A DNA stretch of 48,860 nucleotides, from assembly GCA_025352685.1 (NCBI GenBank), contig JANXSN010000027.1, positions 1 through 48,860 of the forward strand. Direction: 5' to 3'. The notes beneath the pieces were generated by a model, which worked only from the letters and a program-made list of their open reading frames with translations, did no database searches and had not been told where the DNA came from. The DNA is from Sphingomonadales bacterium (lineage in GTDB: Bacteria; Pseudomonadota; Alphaproteobacteria; Sphingomonadales; Sphingomonadaceae). Made by a program: the position numbers and the translations under genes. Shown here piece by piece: positions 1 through 8,633 of this stretch; within the stretch, counting starts at the first letter, position 1, and each line of letters starts with the position of its first letter.

Positions 1-116
1 TTGCGCAGCAACAAGGGAAACCGGACGTACATCAGCACTACCAAGCGGATTACCTCCGGTGACGAGTTGAAACATCGAAACGGATTGGCCGGCTTGGCCC
101 TCGATTTGCGGCTCAT
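1..116 (-). CDS. IS6-family transposase, N-terminal fragment cut by the window edge
   Basis: The reading starts at the ATG at 116-114 on the minus strand, three bases after an AAGG ribosome-binding stretch, and stays open to base 1. The visible 38 residues include ANPFRCFNSSPEVIR followed by a hydrophobic MYVRFPLLLR stretch. This is the conserved opening of IS6/IS26/IS6100-type DDE transposases, just before the NVEDLL region. The catalytic DDE core would lie outside the window. A homologous start, only about three-quarters identical by eye at the DNA level, occurs at the opposite end of the window in the opposite orientation, so these are two different elements of one family. Whether this copy is intact cannot be seen. 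Confidence 0.75.
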   Translation of the reverse strand, partial: MSRKSRAKPANPFRCFNSSPEVIRLVVLMYVRFPLLLR

Positions 117-170
117 CCTTGCTCGCTAACATCGCCCTGCGCCATCTACCACTTTGGTCCGACAAAGCCC
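1..170 (-). mobile_element. IS6-family insertion sequence, 5' end (runs off the left edge)
   Basis: The minus strand carries the start of an IS6-family transposase. About 54 bp upstream of its ATG lies GGGCTTTGTCGGACC (minus strand, from base 170), which resembles the GGC(T/C)(C/T)TGT starts of IS6-family terminal inverted repeats. I therefore place the outer edge of the element near base 170. The other end is outside the window, so neither the second inverted repeat nor a target-site duplication can be checked. Confidence 0.55.
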
Positions 171-234
171 ATCTCGTAAATGACAGGCGCATGCCCCACA
201 TATGCGGTAGTCTGATGCCGAAGGACGTTTTTTC

Positions 235-1224
235 ATGTTTGATGTTCGTTCCAAATTTGCCCACGCGCTGATTGCCGTGATTGGTGTCTCATGCCTAATC
301 GCGAGCCCAGCCGACGCGCGTCGCGGGGGAAGCTTTGGTAGTCGCGGTTCGAGGACTTATGCAGCGCCGCGTGAAACCACGATAACGCCCCGACCAATTG
401 CGCCCGTGCAGAGATCGATGACCCAGCCGTCCGCCAATGGGGCGATGCCGGCGGGCAGTCCGGGGCAGTTGCAAGGGTACGGTACCCCCAATTATGCACA
501 GCCACGGCCGGGCGGTCGCTTCGGAGGCCTGGGCGGTGGCTTGGTCGGAGGGCTGATCGCCGGTGGCCTTATCGGCAGTATGATGGGGCATGGCGGCGGC
601 TGGGGTGGCGGCTACGGTGGAATGGGCGGTGGCTTGATCATCAGCCTCATTCAGCTTTTGGCGTTGGGCGGTCTGATCTGGTTTGTCGTTGGCCTGTTCA
701 GGCGCAAATCCAGTCCCACTGAGCGAAGCTCGTTTGGTCAGAACATCTCGCAATTCGGGAGCAGTCAACCGGTCAGCGGGCCGCCGGCCGGAAGCTTTGC
801 CGTCCAGGAGCCTGCGGTTGTCGAGATGGTCATTAGCGACAGTGACAAGGCTACGTTCGAACGTTTGCTCAACGATGTTCAAGACGCGTTCGGTCATGAG
901 GATTATGGACGCTTACGCGAACTTACCACGCCCGAAATCATGTCTTACCTTTCAGAGGAGCTGAGCCAGAACGCGACGAGCGGTCGACGCAACGATGTGA
1001 GTGCGACACGTCTCATTGACGCGGACGTCTCCGAGGCCTGGCAAGAGGGTGACGTCGCCTACGCAACAATCGCGATGCGGTATGAAAGCATCGACGTGAT
1101 GCGCGATCGCACGTCAAACGCAGTCGTGTCGGGCGATCCCCATAATCCGACGGAAACCACTGAGCTTTGGACTTTTGTCCGGCCGGCAGCGGGGCCCTGG
1201 AAGCTTTCGGCGATTCAGGAATGA
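235..1224 (+). CDS. Tim44-like domain membrane protein
   Basis: The 329-residue protein opens with a signal peptide (about 1-28, ending near SPADA). A low-complexity Gly/Arg/Ser/Pro region (30-130) contains a Gly-rich hydrophobic stretch (99-118). A clear transmembrane helix follows at about 134-155 (LIISLIQLLALGGLIWFVV), then a basic stop and a soluble C-terminal domain (about 200-329). That domain has the charged helix and Trp-rich ending (LWTFVRP, WKLSAIQE) of the Tim44/TimA-like fold, related to the mitochondrial import protein Tim44. In bacteria the family is anchored in the inner membrane and its role is largely unknown. The start is supported by AAGGA at 221-225, ten bases ahead of the ATG. 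The gene runs convergently with the diguanylate cyclase. Family call fairly sure; function not known. Confidence 0.85.
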   Translation: MFDVRSKFAHALIAVIGVSCLIASPADARRGGSFGSRGSRTYAAPRETTITPRPIAPVQRSMTQPSANGAMPAGSPGQLQGYGTPNYAQPRPGGRFGGLGGGLVGGLIAGGLIGSMMGHGGGWGGGYGGMGGGLIISLIQLLALGGLIWFVVGLFRRKSSPTERSSFGQNISQFGSSQPVSGPPAGSFAVQEPAVVEMVISDSDKATFERLLNDVQDAFGHEDYGRLRELTTPEIMSYLSEELSQNATSGRRNDVSATRLIDADVSEAWQEGDVAYATIAMRYESIDVMRDRTSNAVVSGDPHNPTETTELWTFVRPAAGPWKLSAIQE

Positions 1225-1433
1225 CGTAAGAGGCCTGGAGGCCGCAAGGACGCGGGTTGTTTGCCGACAACGCGGATGAGCGATGGGGCGAATGGTGCGC
1301 CGCGGCTCTGATCGCGGGCGGACACCGACGATCCTGAGGCGACAGGCCGGCGTCGCGCCCCATTGAACGGCGGTAAGCTATCAAAATTGTAGCTCCCCAC
1401 CGGTAGCCATCCCGATCGAAATCCACCGTGCGC

Positions 1434-3206
1434 TCAGGCCGCCATCCCGAGCCTGTCTCGTCCTGAAAGCTTGGCATTGTAGAGTGCGGCGTCCGCGTCC
1501 GCCATGACGGTACGGGAAGCTGAGGTTGCGTCGTATTGCGAGACCCCGCCGCTCACCGTCACCCTGATTTCGCGACCGTCCATTTCGGTGACGGCATCCG
1601 AGACCGCCGCGCGGAGGCGGTCACATACAATCCGCGCCTGCTCGAGCGACGCGCCGGGCAGGATGACCGCAAATTCCTCCCCACCGTAACGAGCAAGGAG
1701 GTCATGTTCACGCAACCGGCCGCGGGCGATATCTCCAAACTGCTTCAAAACCGCATCGCCGGCAGCGTGGCCGTACAGGTCGTTGACGCGCTTGAAATGG
1801 TCGAGATCAAACAGGGCAACACAACCGCCGCCCTCTTCGTCCGCATGATCTATCGTGAGATCGAGTTGCTCGTCAAACGCACGCCTGTTGGCGATCCCCG
1901 TCAGCTTGTCGGTCAGCGCGGCGTGCTCGAGCCGTTGCTCAAGCTCCTTGCGGTGAGCGACGTCTCGCACGGCGCTTACGACACCCGTCACCGCGCCGTC
2001 ATCGTCAGTTACTGCACGAGTTTGGGTCTCGAACCACCGAAGCTCTCCCAGTGCTGTGCGTGCGCGAAATTCGACCGTTATCGTTTTCGTGGGATTTCGC
2101 AGCGCTTCGAGGTGGGCGGCAGCGACGCGTGCGAAGTCGGCGCTGTCGGCAAGCGCGGCCGCGCTCCGGCCGAGCACCTCTTCTGGAGCATAGCCTCCGA
2201 TCTGGCGGATGGCTGGCGACGCGAAGCGGATCTGCCCGTTGACGTCGAGGTTAAGGACGATGTCGGTCGAGTTTTCTGTAAGCAGGCGGTACCGCGCCTC
2301 GCTGTCGTACAGGCGCCGGAACAGTGACGACCTGCGGGAGAGTTCTGCGGCGGCCGGCAGGACCATCAGTACCGTACAGGCGAGGTAAAATTGAACGAAC
2401 TGGATGCGCATCCCGTTCGACGCATCGATAAGGCTGATGGGACCATAACCGGCTAGGGTAAAGGCACCGCCGATGGCGGCGAGGATGACGACCGCTACGG
2501 CAGCAGCGAGCCTTCCGATGCGGAAGGTAGCGAGCATGATGGGCAACATGGGCAGGAAGAGCAACGGTCGCGCGCTCTGGGCAAATACGACCACACAAAC
2601 CCCGACGATGATGGCCAGATGGGCGACAGCCTCTGCCCGCAGCCAAGCGCCCGACGCTTTGAACCACTTCAAGGCATCGCCTCGCAGCGTGTAAATGGCT
2701 ACCGACGTAAAAGTGAGCGCGCCGAGCGCGTGTCCTGCAAACCAGTTCAGCCAGTTGCTTCCAAAGCTGTCTGATCCTAAAATGGTTGCGAGCGCAGCAC
2801 CGCCAAATGCCGATAGAGCCGGCGCGAGCAGTCCGGCGCTTAACAGGAACCACCCGAGGGGTGCCTGCGAGCCGAGTCCGCCGCGGCGCGCGGCCACGCG
2901 ATCGAGCAGCAGTGCACTGATCGCCGCTTCGCCAACGTTTACAGCCGCCATCGGCACAGCAGCGGCCAGCCCGAGCCCAAGCAGCGACGTCGCGATCGTA
3001 CCAGCGATGGCGCAGGCGATCATTGAGGGCCCCCAATGATCATTTCGCAGGGTCAGAAGTCGCGCAAGGAGGACCGAATTAGCGACCGAGATAAAGGCTA
3101 CGCCGCCGTGGAATCGGGTCAGTCCAATCGCAGCGCTGGAGAGCGCGAGATAGGTCAGGCCGAGCCAGACGGCGTGGGTTATCGTCTGGCGAAACGCGTG
3201 GGACAT
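1434..3206 (-). CDS. Membrane diguanylate cyclase (MASE1-PAS-GGDEF)
   Basis: Predicted to make cyclic di-GMP from two GTP. Of 590 residues, about 1-285 form eight or so hydrophobic helices of MASE1 type, a membrane sensor module. A PAS domain follows (about 300-420, starting DSEARYRLLTENSTDIVLNLD and ending in the RDVAHRKELE linker), then a GGDEF domain (about 428-590). The active-site loop is intact as GGEEF at 508-512, and the metal-binding FDLDHFKRVND lies near 466-476. The product-inhibition I-site RxxD is present as REHD (499-502), five residues before the loop. An active, feedback-inhibited enzyme is therefore expected. No EAL domain follows. The ligand sensed by MASE1/PAS cannot be told. 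It stands alone, transcribed away from the small gene at 3555. Confidence 0.93.
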   Translation of the reverse strand: MSHAFRQTITHAVWLGLTYLALSSAAIGLTRFHGGVAFISVANSVLLARLLTLRNDHWGPSMIACAIAGTIATSLLGLGLAAAVPMAAVNVGEAAISALLLDRVAARRGGLGSQAPLGWFLLSAGLLAPALSAFGGAALATILGSDSFGSNWLNWFAGHALGALTFTSVAIYTLRGDALKWFKASGAWLRAEAVAHLAIIVGVCVVVFAQSARPLLFLPMLPIMLATFRIGRLAAAVAVVILAAIGGAFTLAGYGPISLIDASNGMRIQFVQFYLACTVLMVLPAAAELSRRSSLFRRLYDSEARYRLLTENSTDIVLNLDVNGQIRFASPAIRQIGGYAPEEVLGRSAAALADSADFARVAAAHLEALRNPTKTITVEFRARTALGELRWFETQTRAVTDDDGAVTGVVSAVRDVAHRKELEQRLEHAALTDKLTGIANRRAFDEQLDLTIDHADEEGGGCVALFDLDHFKRVNDLYGHAAGDAVLKQFGDIARGRLREHDLLARYGGEEFAVILPGASLEQARIVCDRLRAAVSDAVTEMDGREIRVTVSGGVSQYDATSASRTVMADADAALYNAKLSGRDRLGMAA

Positions 3207-3512
3207 CGTGCGTCACTAGGGCTCGGCAGTAAAAACTGCGTTTACAATCTCAATCTGCTTACCGGGGGAAGGGACGGGTCGGCCTTGCGACGCTGTCGGC
3301 GCCTGCGCCCGGGGCTTGAAGCGAGACGAGGAAGGCAACGATCAATGCCAATCAGGCGAAATAAGAGATCAGCGCAGCCTCGTCGCGCGGCGCGTTTCAA
3401 TGATGAGCCGTTCTGCTCGACGCGTCGGTGGCGAGCGGTCGGGCGACCGGCGCTCGGGAATGATCCATTCGCTTGGACGAATTGCGATCCGTAAAAGCCG
3501 CCGGAGGCCATG
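3207..3512. other. Intergenic region, no supported gene
   Basis: Short frames occur in several directions (for example 3316-3531 plus), but all are Arg/Ser-rich with no ribosome-binding site or recognisable domain. I regard the stretch as the shared upstream region of the divergent diguanylate cyclase and the small gene at 3555. Its right edge carries the palindrome listed next. Confidence 0.5.
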
Positions 3513-3527
3513 CTATGCTAAGCATAG
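3513..3527. promoter_or_regulatory. 15-bp palindrome, candidate operator
   Basis: CTATGCT-A-AGCATAG is a perfect 7+1+7 inverted repeat ending 27 bp before the preferred ATG of the small gene at 3555. The position fits a repressor site over or just after the promoter. The arms contain TATGCT/AGCATA, similar in style to sites bound by small dimeric winged-helix regulators, but I cannot assign a regulator from sequence. Confidence 0.5.
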
Positions 3528-3554
3528 ATGACCGCCACGCCCAAGGGGTTCGAG

Positions 3555-3812
3555 ATGTCTGACGATTATGCGCACGGCCGACGAGACGGACTACGACTTG
3601 CGCTGGCTATTCTGGCAGCTGAAGAGGCTAAGTGGCTGGCTTTGCTTGGCGAGAGCAGGTCGTGGCGAACCAATGCGACGCGCGAAGTGCGATACAAGGC
3701 GCTGCAGGTTGCCCAGACGCGCGTGCAAACTGCGTTGAATCGACTGACACCCCAGAACGAGACCTCGATGAACAACGAGCTCGCTTCGGCTTTGAAGAAG
3801 CTGGGGCTCTAG
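3555..3812 (+). CDS. Small alpha-helical protein of unknown function
   Basis: Read from the ATG at 3555, the product is 85 residues and begins MSDDYAHGRRDGLRLA. This start has AAGGGG at 3543-3548. An earlier ATG at 3528 would add nine residues but directly abuts the palindrome and has no ribosome-binding site. The protein is almost wholly helical and amphipathic (about 8-62), with a stretch AILAAEEAKWLALLGESRSW and a Lys/Leu end ALKKLGL. There is no signal peptide or membrane segment. It resembles short conserved hypothetical proteins of sphingomonads as far as I recall, but I recognise no domain. It stands alone between the diguanylate cyclase (divergent) and the POT transporter. Confidence 0.6.
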   Translation: MSDDYAHGRRDGLRLALAILAAEEAKWLALLGESRSWRTNATREVRYKALQVAQTRVQTALNRLTPQNETSMNNELASALKKLGL

Positions 3813-4163
3813 GCGCGTCGTGGCATTGCGTTCGCAGCGCTTCTGGTCGGGCACTGGGCGACTTCGTGCCGAACGCGCGACATACAGCACGTTGTCAAAA
3901 GCGTTTGCAGGCGGCCGGGTAACCTGGGTCGAATAATCGTCAGCGATACGACCACCGCCCGAGCTGAGCCCGCCAACGAGGCCTCGTCCAGCCCGCTGGT
4001 TTCCCAGGCCCGGTTTTCCCGGGGCGCACCCGATAGGTCGGTTCCTTGACGGCGCCAAAGCGGGTCTGGCATGGCTTGGGCGCCTGTCGAGAACCAACGG
4101 TCTGGGCCAGCCCCAAGCAAAAATGCGAGACAGCGACCAAATCTGTGCATACCGTGGCGTACC
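3813..4163. other. Intergenic region, no supported gene
   Basis: About 350 bp between the small gene and the transporter. Overlapping frames exist on both strands (the longest is 120 codons on minus, 3809-4171), but they are rich in Arg/Pro/Ala, lack ribosome-binding sites and match no family I know. No strong hairpin or promoter consensus stands out. Confidence 0.45.
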
Positions 4164-5540
4164 ATGTTCACGACTGTCTCACGCCCCGCGCGTTGGCGCG
4201 GGCTACTCGATCACCCCCGTGGGCTCTTTGTGCTTGCGGGGACCGAACTGTGGGATCGGATCTCCTATCACGGCATGCAGGCGCTGCTCGTCCTCTACAT
4301 GGTCCAGCAGTTGCTGCTCCCCGGCCATATCGAACGGATCGTCGGTTTTGCCCGCTTTCGCGCAATCATCGAAGCTGCGACGGGGCCGCTGTCGACACAG
4401 GCGCTCGCCGCCCAGACCTTTGGTCTATACACCGGTCTGATCTATTTCACGCCGGTGATTGGCGGGGCCATCGGAGACCGGATCATCGGTCGTCGGGTGG
4501 CGGTCATAGCGGGCGCGCTACTCATGGCCGCGGGCCATTTCTCGCTCGCCTTCGATCGGTCATTCCTTCTTGCTCTGCTGCTGCTTATCCTTGGCGCTGG
4601 GTTGCTCCGCGGGAACCTCTCGGCCCAAATCAAGTCGCTCTACGCCGATGGCGACCGACGCGAAGCGGACGCGTTCCAGATTTATTACGTCGGAATCAAT
4701 CTCGGTGCATTCATCGCACCGATCCTGACAGGCGCTCTGGCGGTCGTATACGGCTGGCATGCGGGCTTCGCGTTCGCGGGGCTGGGGATGCTCGTGGGGC
4801 TCGTGATCTATTGGGCCGGCCGTCGCCATCTGCCGACCGATTTGCGCGAGCGGACCGTGGCGACGAGGATCCCGCTGACTGCCGACGAGCGCTTGCGGGT
4901 CAGGTGGCTCATCGCGCTCTTGCCGTTTTGCGTCGGCTTCTGGATCGCGCAATCTCAGGTTTGGAATGTCTATAATCTCTGGGTACGCGACCACGTTGAT
5001 TTACGAGTAGGCGCATTCACGATCCCGGTGCCGTGGCTACAAGCGCTTGACGGCCTTGCGCCGATCATCGTCATGCCTGTGTTCCTTGCTTTGTGGCGAT
5101 GGCAGGCAGCGCGCGGCCGCGAACCCGACGACATCGCCAAGATGGCGATCGGGTGTGTCATTTTCGCCGGCGGGACGGTGTGGCTCTCTCTCGCGCCGTT
5201 CGTTTCGGGGCTTGATGGTCGGGCGCCGCTGATGTGGGCAGTGGCGTTCCACTTGATGTCGAACATCGGCTGGCTCTACTTCACGCCAATATCGGTCGCG
5301 CTCTACGCGACACGGTCTCCGGCAAGCTTGCGCGGCACGATGATCGGGGTGAGTACGCTCGCTGTGTTTGCGGGCAGCGTCATAAGCGGCCGCCTGGGGG
5401 GACTGTACGAATCCCTGTCGCCCACCCAATTCTGGTTGTTGCACTCAAGCATTGTTGCCGGCGCGGGTGTGAGCCTGTTCGCGATCGGCAGTGCTGCAAG
5501 AAACGGTCTCGTCGTAATCGATAGGGACGCGCTTTGTTAG
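4164..5540 (+). CDS. POT/PTR-family proton-coupled transporter (MFS)
   Basis: From the ATG at 4164 this is a 458-residue inner-membrane protein with about 12 hydrophobic helices. It begins with the POT hallmark at the first helix, TELWDRISYHGMQALLVLYM (about 27-46), equivalent to the ExxERFxYYG proton-coupling motif. YYVGINLGAFIAPILTGAL near residues 172-190 matches the second POT signature (FY-x-x-IN-x-G). The family imports di- and tripeptides or related nitrogen compounds with protons. An upstream in-frame ATG (4071) would add 31 non-homologous residues. The second acidic residue of ExxER is Asp rather than Glu, so substrate coupling may differ. The gene ends 213 bp before sdhB on the same strand, and the gap shows no terminator. 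Confidence 0.88.
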   Translation: MFTTVSRPARWRGLLDHPRGLFVLAGTELWDRISYHGMQALLVLYMVQQLLLPGHIERIVGFARFRAIIEAATGPLSTQALAAQTFGLYTGLIYFTPVIGGAIGDRIIGRRVAVIAGALLMAAGHFSLAFDRSFLLALLLLILGAGLLRGNLSAQIKSLYADGDRREADAFQIYYVGINLGAFIAPILTGALAVVYGWHAGFAFAGLGMLVGLVIYWAGRRHLPTDLRERTVATRIPLTADERLRVRWLIALLPFCVGFWIAQSQVWNVYNLWVRDHVDLRVGAFTIPVPWLQALDGLAPIIVMPVFLALWRWQAARGREPDDIAKMAIGCVIFAGGTVWLSLAPFVSGLDGRAPLMWAVAFHLMSNIGWLYFTPISVALYATRSPASLRGTMIGVSTLAVFAGSVISGRLGGLYESLSPTQFWLLHSSIVAGAGVSLFAIGSAARNGLVVIDRDALC

Positions 5541-5753
5541 CGAGGGGAGGCGCACCAGTTTCGCGACGTCACGAAGGCGCCCGTGTTTCAGTCGTCAGCC
5601 ATGGTTTAAAGGTCCCCAACTCATCGGACAGCGGGCGTGAAGTCGGTCATGATCTCCCCGAACCGGTCGCCGCAGCGAGGCGTTTAACCGACAAGGGGCT
5701 TGCACTCGGACGCTCACGGCGCAAATGGGGTTGTCAACCGACAGGAAAACCCA

Positions 5754-6539
5754 ATGGCTGAATTCCTTCTTCCCAAGAACTCCAAGATCAGCGGCAAGGG
5801 CCGCGTTCACAAAGCCAAATCGGGCGCCGCGCGGACCAAAGCGTTCAAAATCTACCGCTACGATCCCGACACGGGCGAGAATCCGCGTTACGACCGCTTC
5901 GAAGTCGATCTCGATGGCTGTGGTCCCATGGTGCTCGACGCTCTGATCAAGATTAAAGGCGAACAGGATTCAACGCTCACTTTTCGCCGCTCGTGCAGAG
6001 AGGGTATTTGCGGGTCGTGTTCGATGAATATCGACGGTACCAACACGCTGGCCTGCACGAAGGCCATCGAGGATGTGAAAGGCGAAGTGCGGATCACGCC
6101 GCTGCCACACATGGAAGTGATCAAGGACCTCGTGCCTGACTTCACCCATTTCTACGCTCAATATGCGTCGATCGAGCCTTGGCTCAAGACGAAGACGCCG
6201 ACGCCGTCAGGCAAGGAACGCCTGCAGAGCCCTGAGGATCGCGCCAAAATCGACGGGCTATACGAGTGCATTCTATGCGCATGCTGCTCGACCTCGTGCC
6301 CCAGCTACTGGTGGAATTCGGACAAATTCCTGGGTCCGGCCGTCCTGTTGCAGGCTTATCGATGGCTCGCTGACAGCCGCGACGAGATGACCGGCGAGCG
6401 GCTCGACGAACTCGAAGATCCGTTCCGCCTCTATCGCTGCCACACGATCATGAACTGCGCGAACGTGTGTCCCAAGGGATTGAACCCGGCAAAGGCGATT
6501 GCCGAAGTGAAGAAGATGGTGGTCGAGCGGGTCATCTAG
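5754..6539 (+). CDS. sdhB: Succinate dehydrogenase iron-sulfur subunit
   Basis: Electron-transfer subunit of succinate:quinone oxidoreductase (complex II), passing electrons from the SdhA flavin to quinone on the cytoplasmic face of the inner membrane. The 261 residues carry all cluster ligands: 2Fe-2S cysteines 81, 86, 89 and 101 (CREGICGSC ... C), 4Fe-4S cysteines 172, 175 and 178 with C239, and 3Fe-4S cysteines 182, 229 and 235. The start at 5754 (MAEFLLPK) has AGGAAAA just upstream and gives the family's usual length. It is followed at three bases by a thioesterase gene and then zapE, probably co-transcribed. The oddity is that sdhC, sdhD and sdhA are not upstream; a POT transporter is there instead. 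Confidence 0.97.
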   Translation: MAEFLLPKNSKISGKGRVHKAKSGAARTKAFKIYRYDPDTGENPRYDRFEVDLDGCGPMVLDALIKIKGEQDSTLTFRRSCREGICGSCSMNIDGTNTLACTKAIEDVKGEVRITPLPHMEVIKDLVPDFTHFYAQYASIEPWLKTKTPTPSGKERLQSPEDRAKIDGLYECILCACCSTSCPSYWWNSDKFLGPAVLLQAYRWLADSRDEMTGERLDELEDPFRLYRCHTIMNCANVCPKGLNPAKAIAEVKKMVVERVI

Positions 6540-6542
6540 CCG

Positions 6543-7007
6543 GTGTCCGACGAACCTGCTTTTAGTTTTGGAGAAGACCCCGACCATCCCGGCTGGCATG
6601 GCTGGCGGTTAAAGGACGCGACCCGCTACAACGGATTTTTGGGAAAGATCTTGGTGCGACGCGAGGGCACCGTCGCCCGCGTCCGCATGTTTCCCGAACG
6701 TGTGCACACCAATTTGCAGGATGCGATCCATGGTGGCACGACGCTTGGCTTCATCGACGTGGCCCTGTTCGCCGCCTCGCGCATGTTCGGCCTGATCGAG
6801 GCGGGGACGGCGGTTACACTCGATCTGTCGACCCAGTTCATCGGCGGCGGCCGAATAGGTGAACCGCTGGATGCCGAGGTGGAACTCCTGCGCGAGACCC
6901 GCCGACTGATCTTCATGCGCGGATTAGTCATTCAAGGCGAGAACAAGGTTGCCGCATTCGCCGGTACAATCCGCAAGTCGGTCGGCAAGGGGCTGGCGGA
7001 CGGGTGA
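6543..7007 (+). CDS. PaaI-type hotdog thioesterase
   Basis: Predicted acyl-CoA thioesterase of the hotdog fold, 154 residues, starting at GTG. The signature HGGTTLGFIDVALFAAS (63-79) matches the PaaI-like pattern HGG-x(5-7)-D on the central hotdog helix, with Asp72 as likely catalytic residue. A beta-rich second half contains VTLDLSTQFIGGGRIGEPL. The natural acyl-CoA cannot be inferred. It lies three bases after sdhB, and its TGA overlaps the GTG start of zapE (GTGA), so the three genes look like one transcription and translation unit. Family call is sure; substrate unknown. Confidence 0.87.
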   Translation: MSDEPAFSFGEDPDHPGWHGWRLKDATRYNGFLGKILVRREGTVARVRMFPERVHTNLQDAIHGGTTLGFIDVALFAASRMFGLIEAGTAVTLDLSTQFIGGGRIGEPLDAEVELLRETRRLIFMRGLVIQGENKVAAFAGTIRKSVGKGLADG

Positions 7008-8119
7008 AGGTCATCGACCGCTATCGATTGCTTGTCACCGCAAGCGAACTTCGGCCCGACACGATGCAGGCCGACGCCGCCGCCCGTCTCGACAAATTGC
7101 AGACCGACCTCGAAGCAATCCCCCCGCGTGGATCGGTCCTGTGGCGGCTTGGCAAGGCAAAAGTCCTACCGCCGCGCGGCCTTTACCTGTGGGGCGGCGT
7201 CGGACGGGGTAAGTCGATGCTGATGGATCTGTTCTACGACTGCCTCGACATCCGCCGCAAACGGCGCGTCCATTTCCACGAGTTCATGCTCGAGGTGCAC
7301 GACCGACTGCGCGACGAGCGGCGCAAGGAAGCCGGGGACCCGATTACCCCGATCGTCGCCGCACTTGCGGACGAAGCACGCTGCCTCGCGTTCGACGAAA
7401 TGGTCGTCAACAACAGTGCCGACGCCATGATCATGTCAAGGCTGTTCACCGGTTTGATCGCTGCAGGCACAACCGTGGTCACGACCTCAAATCGCGCGCC
7501 GTACGACCTCTACAAGGACGGCTTGAACCGCGAGCATTTCCTGCCGTTCATCGACCTGATCAGTCAGAGGCTCGATGTCGTCGCCCTCAATGGGCCTACC
7601 GATTACCGTCTGGAGCGACTGGCAGGCGTGAAGTCCTGGCATGTGTCCAACCGCGTTGAGGCCACTGCTGCCGTACGACAGGCATTTTTCCAACTGACAG
7701 ACTATCCACCCGAGGACGCGGTGCACGTGCCCACCGCCGAGATCGAGCTGGGCGGTGGGCGTACGTTGCACGTTCCCAAAAGCTTGAAGGGCGTAGCGGT
7801 TTTCTCGTTCAAGCGGCTGTGCGGTGAGGCTCGCGGGGCAAGCGACTATCTGGCGATCGCGCGCCGCTATCACAGCGTTATCGTCGTCGGCATCCCAAAG
7901 CTGGGTCCGGAGAACCGCAACGAAGCCGCGCGCTTTGTGACGCTGATCGACGCGCTCTATGAGCATAATGTCAAGCTAATCGCCACCGCCGATGCCGACC
8001 CGGCTTCTCTCTACGAAAGCGGTGATGGTCGTTTCGAATTCAGCCGTACGGTCTCCCGACTGATGGAAATGCAATCCGACATCTACATGGCCAGTGGCCA
8101 TGGATCGGAGACTGGATGA
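7004..8119 (+). CDS. zapE: Cell division / stress ATPase ZapE (AFG1-like)
   Basis: AAA+ type P-loop ATPase related to yeast Afg1/LACE1 and E. coli ZapE, which acts with FtsZ late in division and under stress. Of 371 residues, Walker A is GGVGRGKS (64-71), Walker B is CLAFDE (127-132) and the sensor-like TTSNR is at 160-164. The region after Walker B reads MVVNNSADAMIMSRLF instead of the more common FQVTDxxDAMIL seen in many proteobacteria. The GTG start overlaps the preceding stop by four bases. An 8-bp inverted repeat (8117-8124 and 8155-8162) spans the stop codon and could form a long-looped hairpin. Confidence 0.93.
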   Translation: MKVIDRYRLLVTASELRPDTMQADAAARLDKLQTDLEAIPPRGSVLWRLGKAKVLPPRGLYLWGGVGRGKSMLMDLFYDCLDIRRKRRVHFHEFMLEVHDRLRDERRKEAGDPITPIVAALADEARCLAFDEMVVNNSADAMIMSRLFTGLIAAGTTVVTTSNRAPYDLYKDGLNREHFLPFIDLISQRLDVVALNGPTDYRLERLAGVKSWHVSNRVEATAAVRQAFFQLTDYPPEDAVHVPTAEIELGGGRTLHVPKSLKGVAVFSFKRLCGEARGASDYLAIARRYHSVIVVGIPKLGPENRNEAARFVTLIDALYEHNVKLIATADADPASLYESGDGRFEFSRTVSRLMEMQSDIYMASGHGSETG

Positions 8120-8311
8120 CGGCGCATGACTGTGTTGGCACCCAGTAACCTCCTCGCCGTCACGACGGGGCTGTCGATACCCGGCGGTCTTGCAAGCAGA
8201 TTTCGGGCGGCGACCGGTAGCGCGCGCACACTTGGTATTGATCCTGCACCGGCTGCCTAGCGCGCGATCTGGCCGTGGTGTACAATTGCGTGCGCCCAGG
8301 AGCAAAGCCCG

Positions 8312-8632
8312 ATGATCGTCACCACCACGGAAAATGTCGCCGGCCACAAGACGGTCGAAAGCTTCGGCCAGGCTTTTGGCGTTGTCGTCCGAAGTCGGGG
8401 GCTCGGCGGCAATATCATCGCAGGATTGCGAACGATCATTGGTGGTGAGATCCATGAATATACAGCCTTGGTCGAGGAAACCCGCCGTCAAGCGGTCGAC
8501 CGGCTCGTGCGCAATGCCAGTGCGATGGGCGCCAATGCCGTCGTCATGATGCGATTCGATTCGGGCGCACTCGGGCAGACGATGAACGAAGTTGTCGCTT
8601 ACGGTACCGCTATCAGGATCGAGACGCTCTGA
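8312..8632 (+). CDS. YbjQ/UPF0145 family protein
   Basis: A 106-residue protein of the YbjQ (UPF0145, heavy-metal-binding-like) family, a small pentameric fold of unclear function. Typical elements are the start MIVTTTENVAGH, the central RSRGLGGNIIAGLRTIIGGEI (about 28-48), EETRRQAVDRLVRNASAMGANAVVMMRFD (about 55-83) and a closing YGTAI. AGGAG at 8298-8302 supports the start. The next gene starts one base after the stop, so the two are coupled. No secretion signal. Function cannot be given beyond the family name. Confidence 0.88.
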   Translation: MIVTTTENVAGHKTVESFGQAFGVVVRSRGLGGNIIAGLRTIIGGEIHEYTALVEETRRQAVDRLVRNASAMGANAVVMMRFDSGALGQTMNEVVAYGTAIRIETL

Positions 8633-8633
8633 C

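Noticed and set aside
8117-8162. Inverted repeat TGACGGCG/CGCCGTCA around the zapE stop
   Set aside because: The loop is 30 bases and there is no T-run, so it is too weak to call a terminator; mentioned in the zapE entry only.
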